A stretch of DNA of 64,000 nt from an uncultured Flavobacteriales bacterium (GTDB taxonomy: Bacteria > Bacteroidota > Bacteroidia > Flavobacteriales > Weeksellaceae): positions 39,142-103,141 of the forward strand of contig CALJKL010000062.1 of assembly GCA_937973555.1 (NCBI GenBank), in the 5' to 3' direction. Position numbers and translations under genes: made by a program. Positions 34,368 through 42,239 of this stretch are shown here, in pieces. The notes beneath the pieces were generated by a model, which did not search any database, was not told the origin of the DNA, and saw only the letters and a program-made list of their open reading frames with translations. Every line of letters starts with the position of its first letter. The stretch's first letter is position 1.

Positions 34368-35096
34368 TTTGATGGATTGAATAAACTCTGAGGCTTTATC
34401 CTTCCAATCTTTATTTTCCAAAAGAATTTTTACAAAGGCAGTACCAATGATTCCGCCGTCTGCTTTTTCGGTTACTTGTTCGAAATCATTTTTGTTTTTG
34501 ATACCGAAACCAATCATCACAGGGTTTTTCAAATCCAATGAAGCCAAACGGTTGAGATATTCTTCATTTTTAACTTCCTTATTTTCGTTTCCGGTGGTAG
34601 AAGAAGAACTCACGGCATATAGGAAACCAGAACTTAAAGAATCCAAATATTGGATGCGCTCTTCCGAAGTTTCTGGGGTTACCAAGAAGGTAAAGTTGAG
34701 CCCATATTTTTCTACGATAGATTGATAATTATTTTCGAATTCATAAGCCGGTAAATCCGGAATAATCAATCCGGTTACCCCTGAATCTTGACATTCTTTG
34801 CAAAATTTTTCGAATCCAAAACTGATGACAGGGTTGATGTATCCCATCAAAATAACGGGGATATGGATTTCGTTTTTAACAGATTTTAATTGTTCGAAAA
34901 GATGGGCAATACTCATTCCGTTTTTGAGAGCCAATTCGTGTGCCTGCTGAATAACAGGGCCGTCTGCAACTGGGTCTGAATAGGGCATGCCTATTTCCAT
35001 CATATCGGCTCCGGCATTTTGAATGGTTTTCATGATTTCTGCAGTATCCTCCAATTGTGGAATTCCGGCAGTGAAGTATATGTTGAGTTTTTTCAT
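34365..35096 (-). CDS. trpA: Tryptophan synthase alpha subunit
   Basis: A 243-residue TIM barrel that cleaves indole-3-glycerol phosphate to indole. Catalytic acid residues are in MMEIGMPYSDPVADGPVIQQ (Glu) and LIIPDLPAYE (Asp), and the phosphate loop GFGIKNKND is present. It overlaps trpB by one base and is the last gene of the operon, ending at the bidirectional terminator. Confidence 0.97.
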   Translation of the reverse strand: MKKLNIYFTAGIPQLEDTAEIMKTIQNAGADMMEIGMPYSDPVADGPVIQQAHELALKNGMSIAHLFEQLKSVKNEIHIPVILMGYINPVISFGFEKFCKECQDSGVTGLIIPDLPAYEFENNYQSIVEKYGLNFTFLVTPETSEERIQYLDSLSSGFLYAVSSSSTTGNENKEVKNEEYLNRLASLDLKNPVMIGFGIKNKNDFEQVTEKADGGIIGTAFVKILLENKDWKDKASEFIQSIK

Positions 35097-36280
35097 TACA
35101 GAGTAAGGTGTTTAAGGTAAGTTTTCATGTCTTTGTCGCCTCGACCGCTAAGGCAAATGACTACCACATCATCTTTTTTAAATTCTTTCTTTTTCAATAC
35201 ATGCAAGGCATGAGCCGTTTCCAAAGCAGGAATAATGCCTTCAATTTTAGAAAGTTCAAAAGCAGATTCTAATGCCTCTTCGTCATTGATGCTGAAAAAC
35301 TCTGCTCTGTTATTTTTGAATAAATGCGCATGAAAAGGTCCAATACCAGGATAATCTAATCCTGCCGAAATAGAGTGAGGCTCTATCACCTGCCCGTCAT
35401 TGGTTTGCATTACAATGCTCTTGCTGCCATGCAAAATGCCTGTTGTACCCAAAAAAGTAGTAGCGGCAGATTTGCCAGTTTCAATGCCAAAACCACCGGC
35501 TTCTGCAGCAATAATTTTTACCGAAGGCTCATCCACAAAGTGATAGAATGTACCGGCAGCATTGCTACCTCCACCTACGCAAGCAATCACATAATCTGGG
35601 TTTTCTCTACCAATTTTTTCTTTCAGTTGCCATTTTATTTCTTCGGAAATTATACTCTGAAATCTAGCCACCAAATCCGGAAAAGGGTGAGGTCCTACCA
35701 CACTGCCAATGATGTAATGGGTGGTAGTGGCGTTATTTATCCAGTCTCTTAAGGCTTCATTGACGGCGTCTTTTAGCGTTTTAGACCCAGAAGTAGCAGG
35801 AATCACTTTGGCTCCCAACATTTTCATTCTGGCCACGTTTGGGGCTTGCCTGGCGATGTCTACTTCTCCCATGTAGACAATACATTCCAAATTCATTAAG
35901 GCACAGGCAGTAGCCGTAGCCACACCATGTTGACCGGCTCCAGTTTCGGCAATGATTCTCTTTTTCCCTAATTTCTGAGCCAACAAAACTTGTCCCAAAG
36001 CATTATTGATTTTGTGAGCCCCTGTATGATTGAGGTCTTCGCGTTTCAAATAAATTTGGGCGCCATATTTTTCACTGAGATTTTTAGCAAAATACAATGG
36101 TGTTTCTCTTCCTACATAGTCTTTTAGAAGGGTTCTAAATTCCTTCTGAAATTCTTCTGACTCTATAATCTGAAGGTAACTGTTTTGCAGTTCTTCTACA
36201 TTAGGATACAACATTTCGGGTACAAAAGCGCCCCCAAAATCTCCATAATATCCTTGCTCGCTAGGGTTTCTATATTTCAT
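35096..36280 (-). CDS. trpB: Tryptophan synthase beta subunit
   Basis: A 394-residue PLP enzyme that joins indole and serine. The PLP lysine is in KREDLNHTGAHKINNALGQ and the phosphate-binding loop is GGGSNAAG. The N-terminal GYYGDFGGAFVPEMLYPN and the late SGRGDKDM are family hallmarks. It overlaps trpF by 11 bases upstream and trpA by one base downstream, fitting the physical alpha2beta2 complex. Confidence 0.98.
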   Translation of the reverse strand: MKYRNPSEQGYYGDFGGAFVPEMLYPNVEELQNSYLQIIESEEFQKEFRTLLKDYVGRETPLYFAKNLSEKYGAQIYLKREDLNHTGAHKINNALGQVLLAQKLGKKRIIAETGAGQHGVATATACALMNLECIVYMGEVDIARQAPNVARMKMLGAKVIPATSGSKTLKDAVNEALRDWINNATTTHYIIGSVVGPHPFPDLVARFQSIISEEIKWQLKEKIGRENPDYVIACVGGGSNAAGTFYHFVDEPSVKIIAAEAGGFGIETGKSAATTFLGTTGILHGSKSIVMQTNDGQVIEPHSISAGLDYPGIGPFHAHLFKNNRAEFFSINDEEALESAFELSKIEGIIPALETAHALHVLKKKEFKKDDVVVICLSGRGDKDMKTYLKHLTL

Positions 36281-36926
36281 TTTTACTCTTTTTTAAAAAT
36301 TCTTTTATCTTTTCTATATCTTTTATTCCGGGTTCAATTTCAAATTTTGAGTTGATGTCCAACGCAAAGGGTTGTTGGTTGATGGTTGATAGATGTTGGG
36401 AATTTTTCAAGGAAATGCCTCCACTTAAGAAATAAGGTTTGTGGATTTCAATATCATTAAGCATGCTCCAATCAAAGGTTTGTCCGGTTCCTCCGAAAGA
36501 CTTACTGTCAGTGTCAAATAATAAATAGTTGATGGCTGATGGTTGATGGCTGATGGTTTGTTGGAGATTTTCCAATGTTTGATTACCAATCCTCATCACC
36601 TTTATAATCTTCACCTCTTCACTCAGCCTTTGCCTTAGACTCAGAATAAATTCTTCATCTTCATCTCCATGCAATTGGATTAAATTTAATTTGGCTTTTT
36701 GGGTAATTTCTACAATATTTTCAATGGTTTCATTCACAAAAACGCCGGTTTTTCCTTGATGGTCAATCTTTGAAATATCTTTTAAGGAAAGATGGTTCAA
36801 GACATATCTTGGTGATTTTTCATAGAAAATAAAGCCTAAGAATTCAACCTTCATCAAAATCAATTTCTGGATTTGTGGAAGTTGAGTTAAGCCACAAACT
36901 TTTACTTTCAAAACTTTATCGCACAT
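36270..36926 (-). CDS. trpF: Phosphoribosylanthranilate isomerase, with internal GT-rich repeats
   Basis: A 218-residue TIM barrel. The catalytic Cys is in KVCGLTQLPQIQKL and the catalytic Asp in YLLFDTDSKSFGGTG; the phosphate site is FLSGGISLKN, and DINSKFEIEPGIKD closes the barrel. The isomerase looks intact. Two segments of its DNA are low-complexity: 36528-36564 (residues about 121-133, LQQTISHQPSAIN) and 36371-36399 (residues about 176-186, SQHLSTINQQP). Both are made of GTTGATGG-type words (plus strand), and the first contains a perfect 14-bp tandem duplication. Both fall outside the catalytic motifs. The start could also be a few codons downstream, since MCDK is not strongly conserved. 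Confidence 0.94.
   Translation of the reverse strand: MCDKVLKVKVCGLTQLPQIQKLILMKVEFLGFIFYEKSPRYVLNHLSLKDISKIDHQGKTGVFVNETIENIVEITQKAKLNLIQLHGDEDEEFILSLRQRLSEEVKIIKVMRIGNQTLENLQQTISHQPSAINYLLFDTDSKSFGGTGQTFDWSMLNDIEIHKPYFLSGGISLKNSQHLSTINQQPFALDINSKFEIEPGIKDIEKIKEFLKKSKNEI
36371..36399. repeat. GT-rich word repeat inside trpF, second block
   Basis: A 29-base run of GTTG/GATG/GTTGAT words in the same orientation and style as the block at 36528-36564, about 130 bases away in the same gene. Confidence 0.75.
36528..36564. repeat. 14-bp tandem duplication inside trpF
   Basis: GTTGATGGCTGATG occurs twice back to back (36528-36541 and 36542-36555) and is followed by GTTTGTTGG. Because 14 is not a multiple of three, the two copies are read in different frames. 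Confidence 0.9.
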
Positions 36927-36931
36927 TTTTT

Positions 36932-37705
36932 TTAAATCGTTTTAACAAATTCTTCAAATGCTTTTCCAGGATTTTCATTCTTCATAAAATATTCACCCAT
37001 TAAGAAGGCATCAAATCCTTTTTCTTTTAAGAACGCAAAATCTTCTACACTATAAATGCCACTTTCTGCTACTGATAGAGTGCCTTTTGGCAATAGGTTT
37101 TTCAGGTTTACAGAATGTTGCAAATCTACTTTGAAATCTTTTAAGTTTCTGTTGTTGATGCCTACCAAATCAATATCTGTATTAAAATGCTTCAGTTCTT
37201 CTTCTATATGAATTTCTAATAAAACTTCTAATTGCAATGAGTGAGCTAATGCCGTAAATTCATTAACTTGAGAGGGAGTAAGACAAGCTGCAATCAATAA
37301 AATAACATCTGCCCCCAGGGCCCTGGCTTCGTGGAATTGATATTCATCTACCATAAAGTCTTTTCGTAAAATGGGAATATTTATCGAATCTCTTACATTG
37401 ATGATATCCTGAGAACTTCCTCCAAAAAAATCAGCATCTGTAAGAATAGAAATTCCGCTGGCACCAAATTCTTCATATTTTGATACGACTTCCAAAGGTG
37501 AAACCTGGTCATTGATGATGCCTTTAGAAGGCGATTTTTTTTTGAATTCAGCAATGATTCCGTTTCTATTTTTTACAGATTCTTTTAGAGAAAAGGTCTT
37601 TCTTCCAAAGAATTCCGCATCCTTCAATTCTTGAACAGAAATTGTTTTTTTAGCAAAAGCAACTTCCTCTTTTTTATGTTCAATTATTTTATCTAAAATA
37701 TTCAT
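36932..37705 (-). CDS. trpC: Indole-3-glycerol phosphate synthase
   Basis: A 257-residue TIM barrel. The N-terminal MNILDKIIEHKKEEV, the catalytic lysine region EFKKKSPSKG, the second lysine in ILRKDFMVDEYQ, the Glu in VLLEIHIEEEL and VGINNRNLKDF are present. The start at 37705 matches the family; an upstream ATG at 37741 would overlap trpD and add 12 unrelated residues. It lies eight bases after trpD and five before trpF. Confidence 0.96.
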   Translation of the reverse strand: MNILDKIIEHKKEEVAFAKKTISVQELKDAEFFGRKTFSLKESVKNRNGIIAEFKKKSPSKGIINDQVSPLEVVSKYEEFGASGISILTDADFFGGSSQDIINVRDSINIPILRKDFMVDEYQFHEARALGADVILLIAACLTPSQVNEFTALAHSLQLEVLLEIHIEEELKHFNTDIDLVGINNRNLKDFKVDLQHSVNLKNLLPKGTLSVAESGIYSVEDFAFLKEKGFDAFLMGEYFMKNENPGKAFEEFVKTI

Positions 37706-37713
37706 TTTTAACC

Positions 37714-38703
37714 TTATATAGCAGTTAACTGAGTAAGACACTTTAAGGCGTTTCCACTCTCCAAACTTTCTTTTGCTGCTGCTAGACTGCTTTCGTAATC
37801 TTTATATTTTCCGGTGTTTTGAAGTGCTTTAGCAGCATTGGCTAACACCACAGCATTTTGCTCATAGGAGCCTTTTCCTTCCAAAATGCTCTTGAAAATT
37901 TTTGCCGCTTCTTCCTTGGTATTGCCCCCAAAAATACTTTCTTGAGAAATGTTTTTAAATCCTAATTCCTCTGCGGAAAATATTTCTTCACCGTTCTTGC
38001 TGAAAATTTTGGTATCCCCAGTTAAGGAAATTTCATCATACCAATCCAATGCATGCACCAGCATGAAGTCTTCATTATTTTTCTGAAGGATATATTGATA
38101 TAGCCTTGCAATTTCTAAACTGTACACTCCAATCATAGAAAATTTAGGTTTTGCAGGATTCACCAATGGGCCAAGCAAATTGAAAAATGTTCTTAATCCC
38201 AATCCTTTGCGAAGGGGCGCCACCGTCTTCAATGCTGGATGAAAAAGAGGTGCGTGAAGAAAACAAATGTTGGCTTTCTCTAAATCTTTTTTAAGGTCTT
38301 CTTGATTGTTTTTGAATTGATAGCCCAATTCCTCTAAAACATTAGAAGAGCCACTGATGGCAGATACGCCGTAATTGCCGTGTTTGGCCACTTTTTGTCC
38401 TGTTCCTGCAACAATAAAACTGGCGAGAGTAGAAATATTGAAAGTGTTTTTGCCGTCACCCCCGGTTCCTACTATATCCACCAAATCATCTGTTCCTAAA
38501 TCTACTTTTACTGCTAAATCCAAGAGTGCTTCTCGGAAGCCTTGCATTTCTTCTAAAGTAATGCTGCGCATCAAGAATACAGTAATGAAGGCGGAAACTT
38601 CTGTTTCGTTAAATTTATTTTGGGCGATTTCAATCATGATGGCTTTGGCTTCAGCTTTCGTCAAAGTCTGGTGATTGAAAAGGTATTGTAAAATTTGCTT
38701 CAT
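37714..38703 (-). CDS. trpD: Anthranilate phosphoribosyltransferase
   Basis: A 329-residue enzyme that attaches PRPP to anthranilate. The PRPP/metal motif is DIVGTGGDGKNTFNIST, then KHGNYGVSAISGSSNVLEELG and the anthranilate region HPALKTVAPLRKGLGLRTFFNLLGPLVNP. It starts one base after the trpG stop. Confidence 0.97.
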   Translation of the reverse strand: MKQILQYLFNHQTLTKAEAKAIMIEIAQNKFNETEVSAFITVFLMRSITLEEMQGFREALLDLAVKVDLGTDDLVDIVGTGGDGKNTFNISTLASFIVAGTGQKVAKHGNYGVSAISGSSNVLEELGYQFKNNQEDLKKDLEKANICFLHAPLFHPALKTVAPLRKGLGLRTFFNLLGPLVNPAKPKFSMIGVYSLEIARLYQYILQKNNEDFMLVHALDWYDEISLTGDTKIFSKNGEEIFSAEELGFKNISQESIFGGNTKEEAAKIFKSILEGKGSYEQNAVVLANAAKALQNTGKYKDYESSLAAAKESLESGNALKCLTQLTAI

Positions 38704-38704
38704 C

Positions 38705-39271
38705 TTAATTCAATAAAAAATTCTCTAAAATTTTTCTTCCATCAGGAGTCAAAATGCTTTCTGGGTGATACTGTACGGCATGAACATCATATTCTTTGTG
38801 TTTCAGACTCATAATCATCCCAGATTCATCAACAGAAGTGACTTCCAATTCTTGAGGAAAATCATCAGGGTTTACGGCCCAACTGTGATAACGACCTACT
38901 TCTAAAACCTCCGGAAGATTGTTTAGAATCATATGTTCTTTTACTTTTTTAGCCTCTGTAGCCACTCCGTGATAGATTTCTGAAAGATTGATAAGGCTTC
39001 CTCCAAAGGCTTCTGCAATGGCCTGTTGACCAAGACAAACCCCAAAAATAGATTTGGTAGGCGCATATTTTTGAATTACCTCCAAAAGAATCCCTGCTTC
39101 TTCTGGAATCCCCGGGCCAGGAGAAAGGATGATTTTATCATATTTATTGATGTCTTCTAAAGTAATTTCATCATTTCTGTAAACCTCTACTTTTTGCCCT
39201 AGAATCTGCTCAATGATTTGAACCAAGTTGTAGGTAAAACTATCGTAATTATCGAATACTAATACTTTCAT
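38705..39271 (-). CDS. trpG: Anthranilate synthase glutaminase subunit
   Basis: A 188-residue class I amidotransferase with NYDSFTYNLVQ, SPGPGIPEEAG, nucleophile Cys in FGVCLGQQAIAEAFGG and catalytic His in VQYHPESILTPDG. It supplies ammonia to TrpE. It could also serve PabB in folate synthesis, as amphibolic TrpG/PabA proteins do. It overlaps trpE by ATGA, which favours stoichiometric expression. Confidence 0.96.
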   Translation of the reverse strand: MKVLVFDNYDSFTYNLVQIIEQILGQKVEVYRNDEITLEDINKYDKIILSPGPGIPEEAGILLEVIQKYAPTKSIFGVCLGQQAIAEAFGGSLINLSEIYHGVATEAKKVKEHMILNNLPEVLEVGRYHSWAVNPDDFPQELEVTSVDESGMIMSLKHKEYDVHAVQYHPESILTPDGRKILENFLLN

Positions 39272-40689
39272 AATTGTTCTGCTTTTTTAACGGCCATTTT
39301 CAAGGCATTCAGTTTATTATTCACTTCTTGCAATTCACTTTCTGCAGAAGATTTGGCGACGATACCGGCACCTGCTTGATAAAACAATGTATTGTTTTTG
39401 CTTAAAAAAGTCCTAATCATAATGGCTTGGTTACAACTGCCATCAAATCCTACAAAGCCGATACAGCCTCCGTAATAGCCTCTGGATGATTTTTCGTAAG
39501 CATCAATCAGTTCTAATGCTTTGTATTTAGGAGCGCCGCTCAAAGTTCCCTGTGGAAAGGTGGTGGCAATCATATCAAATGGATTGGTATCTGCTTCTAG
39601 TTCTGCAGTCACTTCAGAAACCATATGGATAACGTGAGAGAAGAGTTGTATTTCCTTTAGTTTGGAAACAGTAACATTTTTCCCAAGTTTACTCAAATCA
39701 TTTCTCGCCAAATCTACCAGCATGGTATGCTCTGCATTTTCTTTGGGATCTTTTTTGAGGGTCTCTACCGATTGTAGGTCTTTTTCAGTATCACCGGTTC
39801 TTTTGAAGGTTCCGGCAATAGGATGGATGATGGCTTTATGGTTTTGAATAATCAATTGACTTTCCGGGCTAGATCCCATCAGTTTATAATCACCATAATC
39901 AAAGAAAAACAAGTAAGGGGAAGGGTTGATGTTTCGTAAGGCACGATATACGTTAAATTCGTCTCCTCTGAATTTTTGTTCAAACCTTCTGCTCAATACC
40001 AATTGGAAAACATCTCCGCGGAAACAGTGTTTTTTGGCCATTTCTACCAACTCTCTATATTCTTCATCCATAAGGTTAGACGTTTCGTCTTCTATCTTTT
40101 CAAAAGGGTAGAGGGCCACTTCTTTATTTTGAATGAGGTTTTCTATTTCGTGGATTTCAGACTTTAAGCCGTCTATTTTATTTTCGATAAGAAACATTTC
40201 GTCATTAAAATGATTGATGGCGATAATGTACTGGTAGAGCCTATAGCGCAAAATAGGGATTTCTACCTCCTTGCTTTTAGGTTTGAAGGTAATGGTTTCA
40301 AAAAATTGAACCGCTTCAAAACTACTATACCCAAAAAGCCCTTGTGCAATCTTCTCTACCGGTTTTTTTACGGGCTCACATTGGAAACTTTTAGAAAAAG
40401 ATTCTATGAAATCCGTGATTTTAAAATCATCATTGATTTCAAATTTTTGAGGAGATTCCAAAGGAAGTTTCACCTCTATTTCATGTAGGTTTCTTACTTC
40501 TACGCCTGCAATAGCATTAACGGCGATATAAGAAAAACTGTTATTATTAACATTATGATCTGCACTTTCCAAAAGAATAGTATCCCTGAACTGATCTCTC
40601 AATTTCAAATAGATTCCCATAGGGGTATGCAAATCTCCCATTAGGGATTTAGAAGTGGTTTTGATGTTTGTGGGTGTAAAAACAGGCAT
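39268..40689 (-). CDS. trpE: Anthranilate synthase component I
   Basis: A 473-residue chorismate-utilising enzyme. The N-terminal domain keeps the LLES motif (about 36-39) that binds tryptophan for feedback inhibition, which separates it from PabB. The C-terminal chorismate domain has HPIAGTFKRTGDTEKD, ARNDLSKLGKNV, GTLSGAPKYKALELID and YYGGCIGFVGFDG. It is the first structural gene after the trp leader and attenuator. Two controls are therefore visible: attenuation of transcription and feedback inhibition. Confidence 0.97.
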   Translation of the reverse strand: MPVFTPTNIKTTSKSLMGDLHTPMGIYLKLRDQFRDTILLESADHNVNNNSFSYIAVNAIAGVEVRNLHEIEVKLPLESPQKFEINDDFKITDFIESFSKSFQCEPVKKPVEKIAQGLFGYSSFEAVQFFETITFKPKSKEVEIPILRYRLYQYIIAINHFNDEMFLIENKIDGLKSEIHEIENLIQNKEVALYPFEKIEDETSNLMDEEYRELVEMAKKHCFRGDVFQLVLSRRFEQKFRGDEFNVYRALRNINPSPYLFFFDYGDYKLMGSSPESQLIIQNHKAIIHPIAGTFKRTGDTEKDLQSVETLKKDPKENAEHTMLVDLARNDLSKLGKNVTVSKLKEIQLFSHVIHMVSEVTAELEADTNPFDMIATTFPQGTLSGAPKYKALELIDAYEKSSRGYYGGCIGFVGFDGSCNQAIMIRTFLSKNNTLFYQAGAGIVAKSSAESELQEVNNKLNALKMAVKKAEQL

Positions 40690-40700
40690 TATAATAATTT

Positions 40701-40742
40701 TAAAAATAAAAAAGACTTCAACGGAATGCGCTGAAGTCTTTT
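40701..40742 (-). terminator. trp attenuator terminator
   Basis: On the minus strand AAAAGACTTCAGCG pairs with CGTTGAAGTCTTTT around a CATTC loop (plus coordinates 40710-40742), followed by a T-rich run. It lies between the leader peptide and trpE. The upstream arm also pairs with the leader's CGCTGAGTCT (plus 40783-40792), which gives the antiterminator. Confidence 0.9.
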
Positions 40743-40775
40743 CATGAAATTAATTCACAACATACAATAAGCAGT

Positions 40776-40838
40776 TTAGCTTAGACTCAGCGAAGAGAAT
40801 AAGTGCCACCACCAATTTTTGTTGTTCATTGTTTTCAT
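40776..40838 (-). CDS. trpL: trp operon leader peptide
   Basis: A 20-codon frame starting MKTMNNKNWWWHLF, with three consecutive Trp codons (TGG, 40806-40814), and stop TAA at 40776-40778. A second in-frame ATG at 40829 could also be the start. Codons 16-19 carry the antiterminator strand CGCTGAGTCT, so a ribosome stalled at the Trp run leaves it free to pair with the terminator arm, while one that reaches the stop covers it. This is a textbook tryptophan attenuator layout. Confidence 0.93.
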   Translation of the reverse strand: MKTMNNKNWWWHLFSSLSLS

Positions 40839-40843
40839 TGGGA

Positions 40844-40851
40844 CAAATTTA
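40844..40851 (-). promoter_or_regulatory. trp promoter -7 element
   Basis: TAAATTTG on the minus strand matches TAnnTTTG. No TTG occurs 19-20 bases upstream. The first leader ATG is only five bases downstream, so the transcript would begin at or beside the initiation codon. Confidence 0.7.
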
Positions 40852-40861
40852 GGAAAGATTT

Positions 40862-40900
40862 TGAAATAAAAAAATCCTAAACCAAAAAAGTTTAGGATTT
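40862..40900 (-). terminator. Terminator of the thrS-infC-rpmI-rplT operon
   Basis: On the minus strand AAATCCTAAAC, loop TTTTTTG, GTTTAGGATTT, then a T-run. It lies 25 bases after the rplT stop and immediately upstream of the trp promoter. Confidence 0.88.
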
Positions 40901-40925
40901 ATATTGATAACAAATTTGTTTTACA

Positions 40926-41270
40926 TTATTTTACTTGATCTACAACTGCTTTGAATGCTTCAGGGTGATTCATTGCAAGGTCTGCAAGAACTTTTCTGTT
41001 CAATTCAACGTTGTTCTTTTTAAGAGCTCCCATGAACTGAGAGTAAGACATTCCGTATTCTCTAGCTCCAGCGTTAATTCTGGTAATCCAAAGAGATCTG
41101 AAACTTCTCTTTTTCTCTTTTCTACCGCGGTAAGCATATTGCATTGCTTTTTCCACGGCATTTTTAGCAACAGTCCAAACATTTTTTCTTCTACCGAAAA
41201 AACCTTTAGCCTGCTTTAAAACTTTTTTTCTGCGCGCTCTAGACGCTACAGCATTTACTGATCTTGGCAT
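40926..41270 (-). CDS. rplT: 50S ribosomal protein L20
   Basis: A 114-residue protein with the very basic L20 N-terminus (PRSVNAVASRARRKKVLKQA, KGFFGRRKN) and the globular part LWITRINAGAREYGMSYSQF. It binds 23S rRNA early in 50S assembly. It is last in thrS-infC-rpmI-rplT. The 122-base spacer from rpmI contains a possible hairpin ATTCAG/CTGAAT (41331-41353), which might take part in autogenous control, but I see no firm match to known L20 leaders. Confidence 0.98.
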   Translation of the reverse strand: MPRSVNAVASRARRKKVLKQAKGFFGRRKNVWTVAKNAVEKAMQYAYRGRKEKKRSFRSLWITRINAGAREYGMSYSQFMGALKKNNVELNRKVLADLAMNHPEAFKAVVDQVK

Positions 41271-41392
41271 AATTTAAATTTGTTTTTTTTGAATAGAGCG
41301 TTGCTTATTTCATCAAACTTTGGGGCTCATATTCAGGGTTAAAAATTCTGAATTTTTTTAATTCTTATAAACCGAATAAAGATTTATAAAAA

Positions 41393-41590
41393 CTACTTGA
41401 TGGCTAATTGACGCAAAACGCTTTTTTCGTCCACAGTAGCAACATAAGAAGTTTGCGTAAGATTTCTCTTTTGCTTAGTTTCTTTCTTAGTTAAGATGTG
41501 GCTTTTGAAAGCATTTTTTCTTTTAATTTTACCGGTTCCGGTAAGACTAAAACGCTTTTTAGCACCTGATTTCGTTTTTAATTTTGGCAT
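41393..41590 (-). CDS. rpmI: 50S ribosomal protein L35
   Basis: A 65-residue, strongly basic protein with the L35 signature PKLKTKSGAKKRFSLTGTGKIKR. Its position between infC and rplT is the standard bacterial order. The infC stop lies 51 bases upstream. Confidence 0.98.
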   Translation of the reverse strand: MPKLKTKSGAKKRFSLTGTGKIKRKNAFKSHILTKKETKQKRNLTQTSYVATVDEKSVLRQLAIK

Positions 41591-41641
41591 TTTTGCTTCT
41601 TTTATGTATTTGTTATCAATTCTATTTTTGAATGCAAAGCA

Positions 41642-42208
41642 TTATTTTGCGGCTTTCTTGGGGCTCATCATCATAATCATTCTCTTGCCTTCTAATTTTG
41701 GCAATTGGTCTACTTTACCTACATGTTCTAGTTCCTGAGCCAATTTTAAAAGGAGGATTTCTCCTTGATCTTTGAAAATGATAGAACGTCCTTTAAAGAA
41801 AACATACGTTTTAAGTTTAGAACCTTCTTCCAAGAATTTTTCGGCATGCTTCTTTTTGAATTCATAATCATGATCATCTGTCTGCGGACCGAATCTGATT
41901 TCTTTTACTACAACTTTTACTTGTTTAGCCTTTAATTCCTTTTGTTTTTTCTTTTGTTCATAAAGGAATTTTTTGTAATCCAAAACCCTGCAGATATAAG
42001 GTTCTGCTTTGTCTGAGATTACTACCAGATCTAATTCTTGCTCTTCAGCCATTTGCAAAGCTTTGGCTAAAGGAAAAACACCCTGTTCTACATTTTCTCC
42101 TACCAAACGAACTTCTTTGGCGCGGATTTTATCATTGATTTGATGTAAATCTTCCTGAACAGGTCGGCGCATTGGGCCTCTTCCTCTGTTGTTAAATTTC
42201 TGTGCTAT
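41642..42208 (-). CDS. infC: Translation initiation factor IF-3, probable ATA start
   Basis: A 188-residue IF-3: N-domain INDKIRAKEVRLVGENVEQG, linker, and C-domain FKKKHAEKFLEEGSKLKTYV with KGRSIIFKDQG. The first in-frame ATG (42172) begins at MRRPVQED. Upstream the frame stays open for 12 more codons, AQKFNNRGRGP being protein-like and rich in basic residues, back to an ATA codon at 42206-42208, with a stop six codons beyond it. No ATG, GTG, TTG or ATT is available between. IF-3 genes of many bacteria use rare start codons for autogenous control, because IF-3 itself rejects them, so ATA is the best start; the ATG at 42172 is the fallback. The factor prevents 70S formation and proofreads initiation. 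Confidence 0.85.
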   Translation of the reverse strand: MAQKFNNRGRGPMRRPVQEDLHQINDKIRAKEVRLVGENVEQGVFPLAKALQMAEEQELDLVVISDKAEPYICRVLDYKKFLYEQKKKQKELKAKQVKVVVKEIRFGPQTDDHDYEFKKKHAEKFLEEGSKLKTYVFFKGRSIIFKDQGEILLLKLAQELEHVGKVDQLPKLEGKRMIMMMSPKKAAK

Positions 42209-42239
42209 TGTTGTATATTTTAAAAGTTAAAATCTAAAA

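Noticed and set aside
41331..41359. Terminator between rpmI and rplT
   Set aside because: The hairpin is followed by T only on the plus strand, whereas the operon runs on the minus strand; on that strand it could at most be an mRNA structure.
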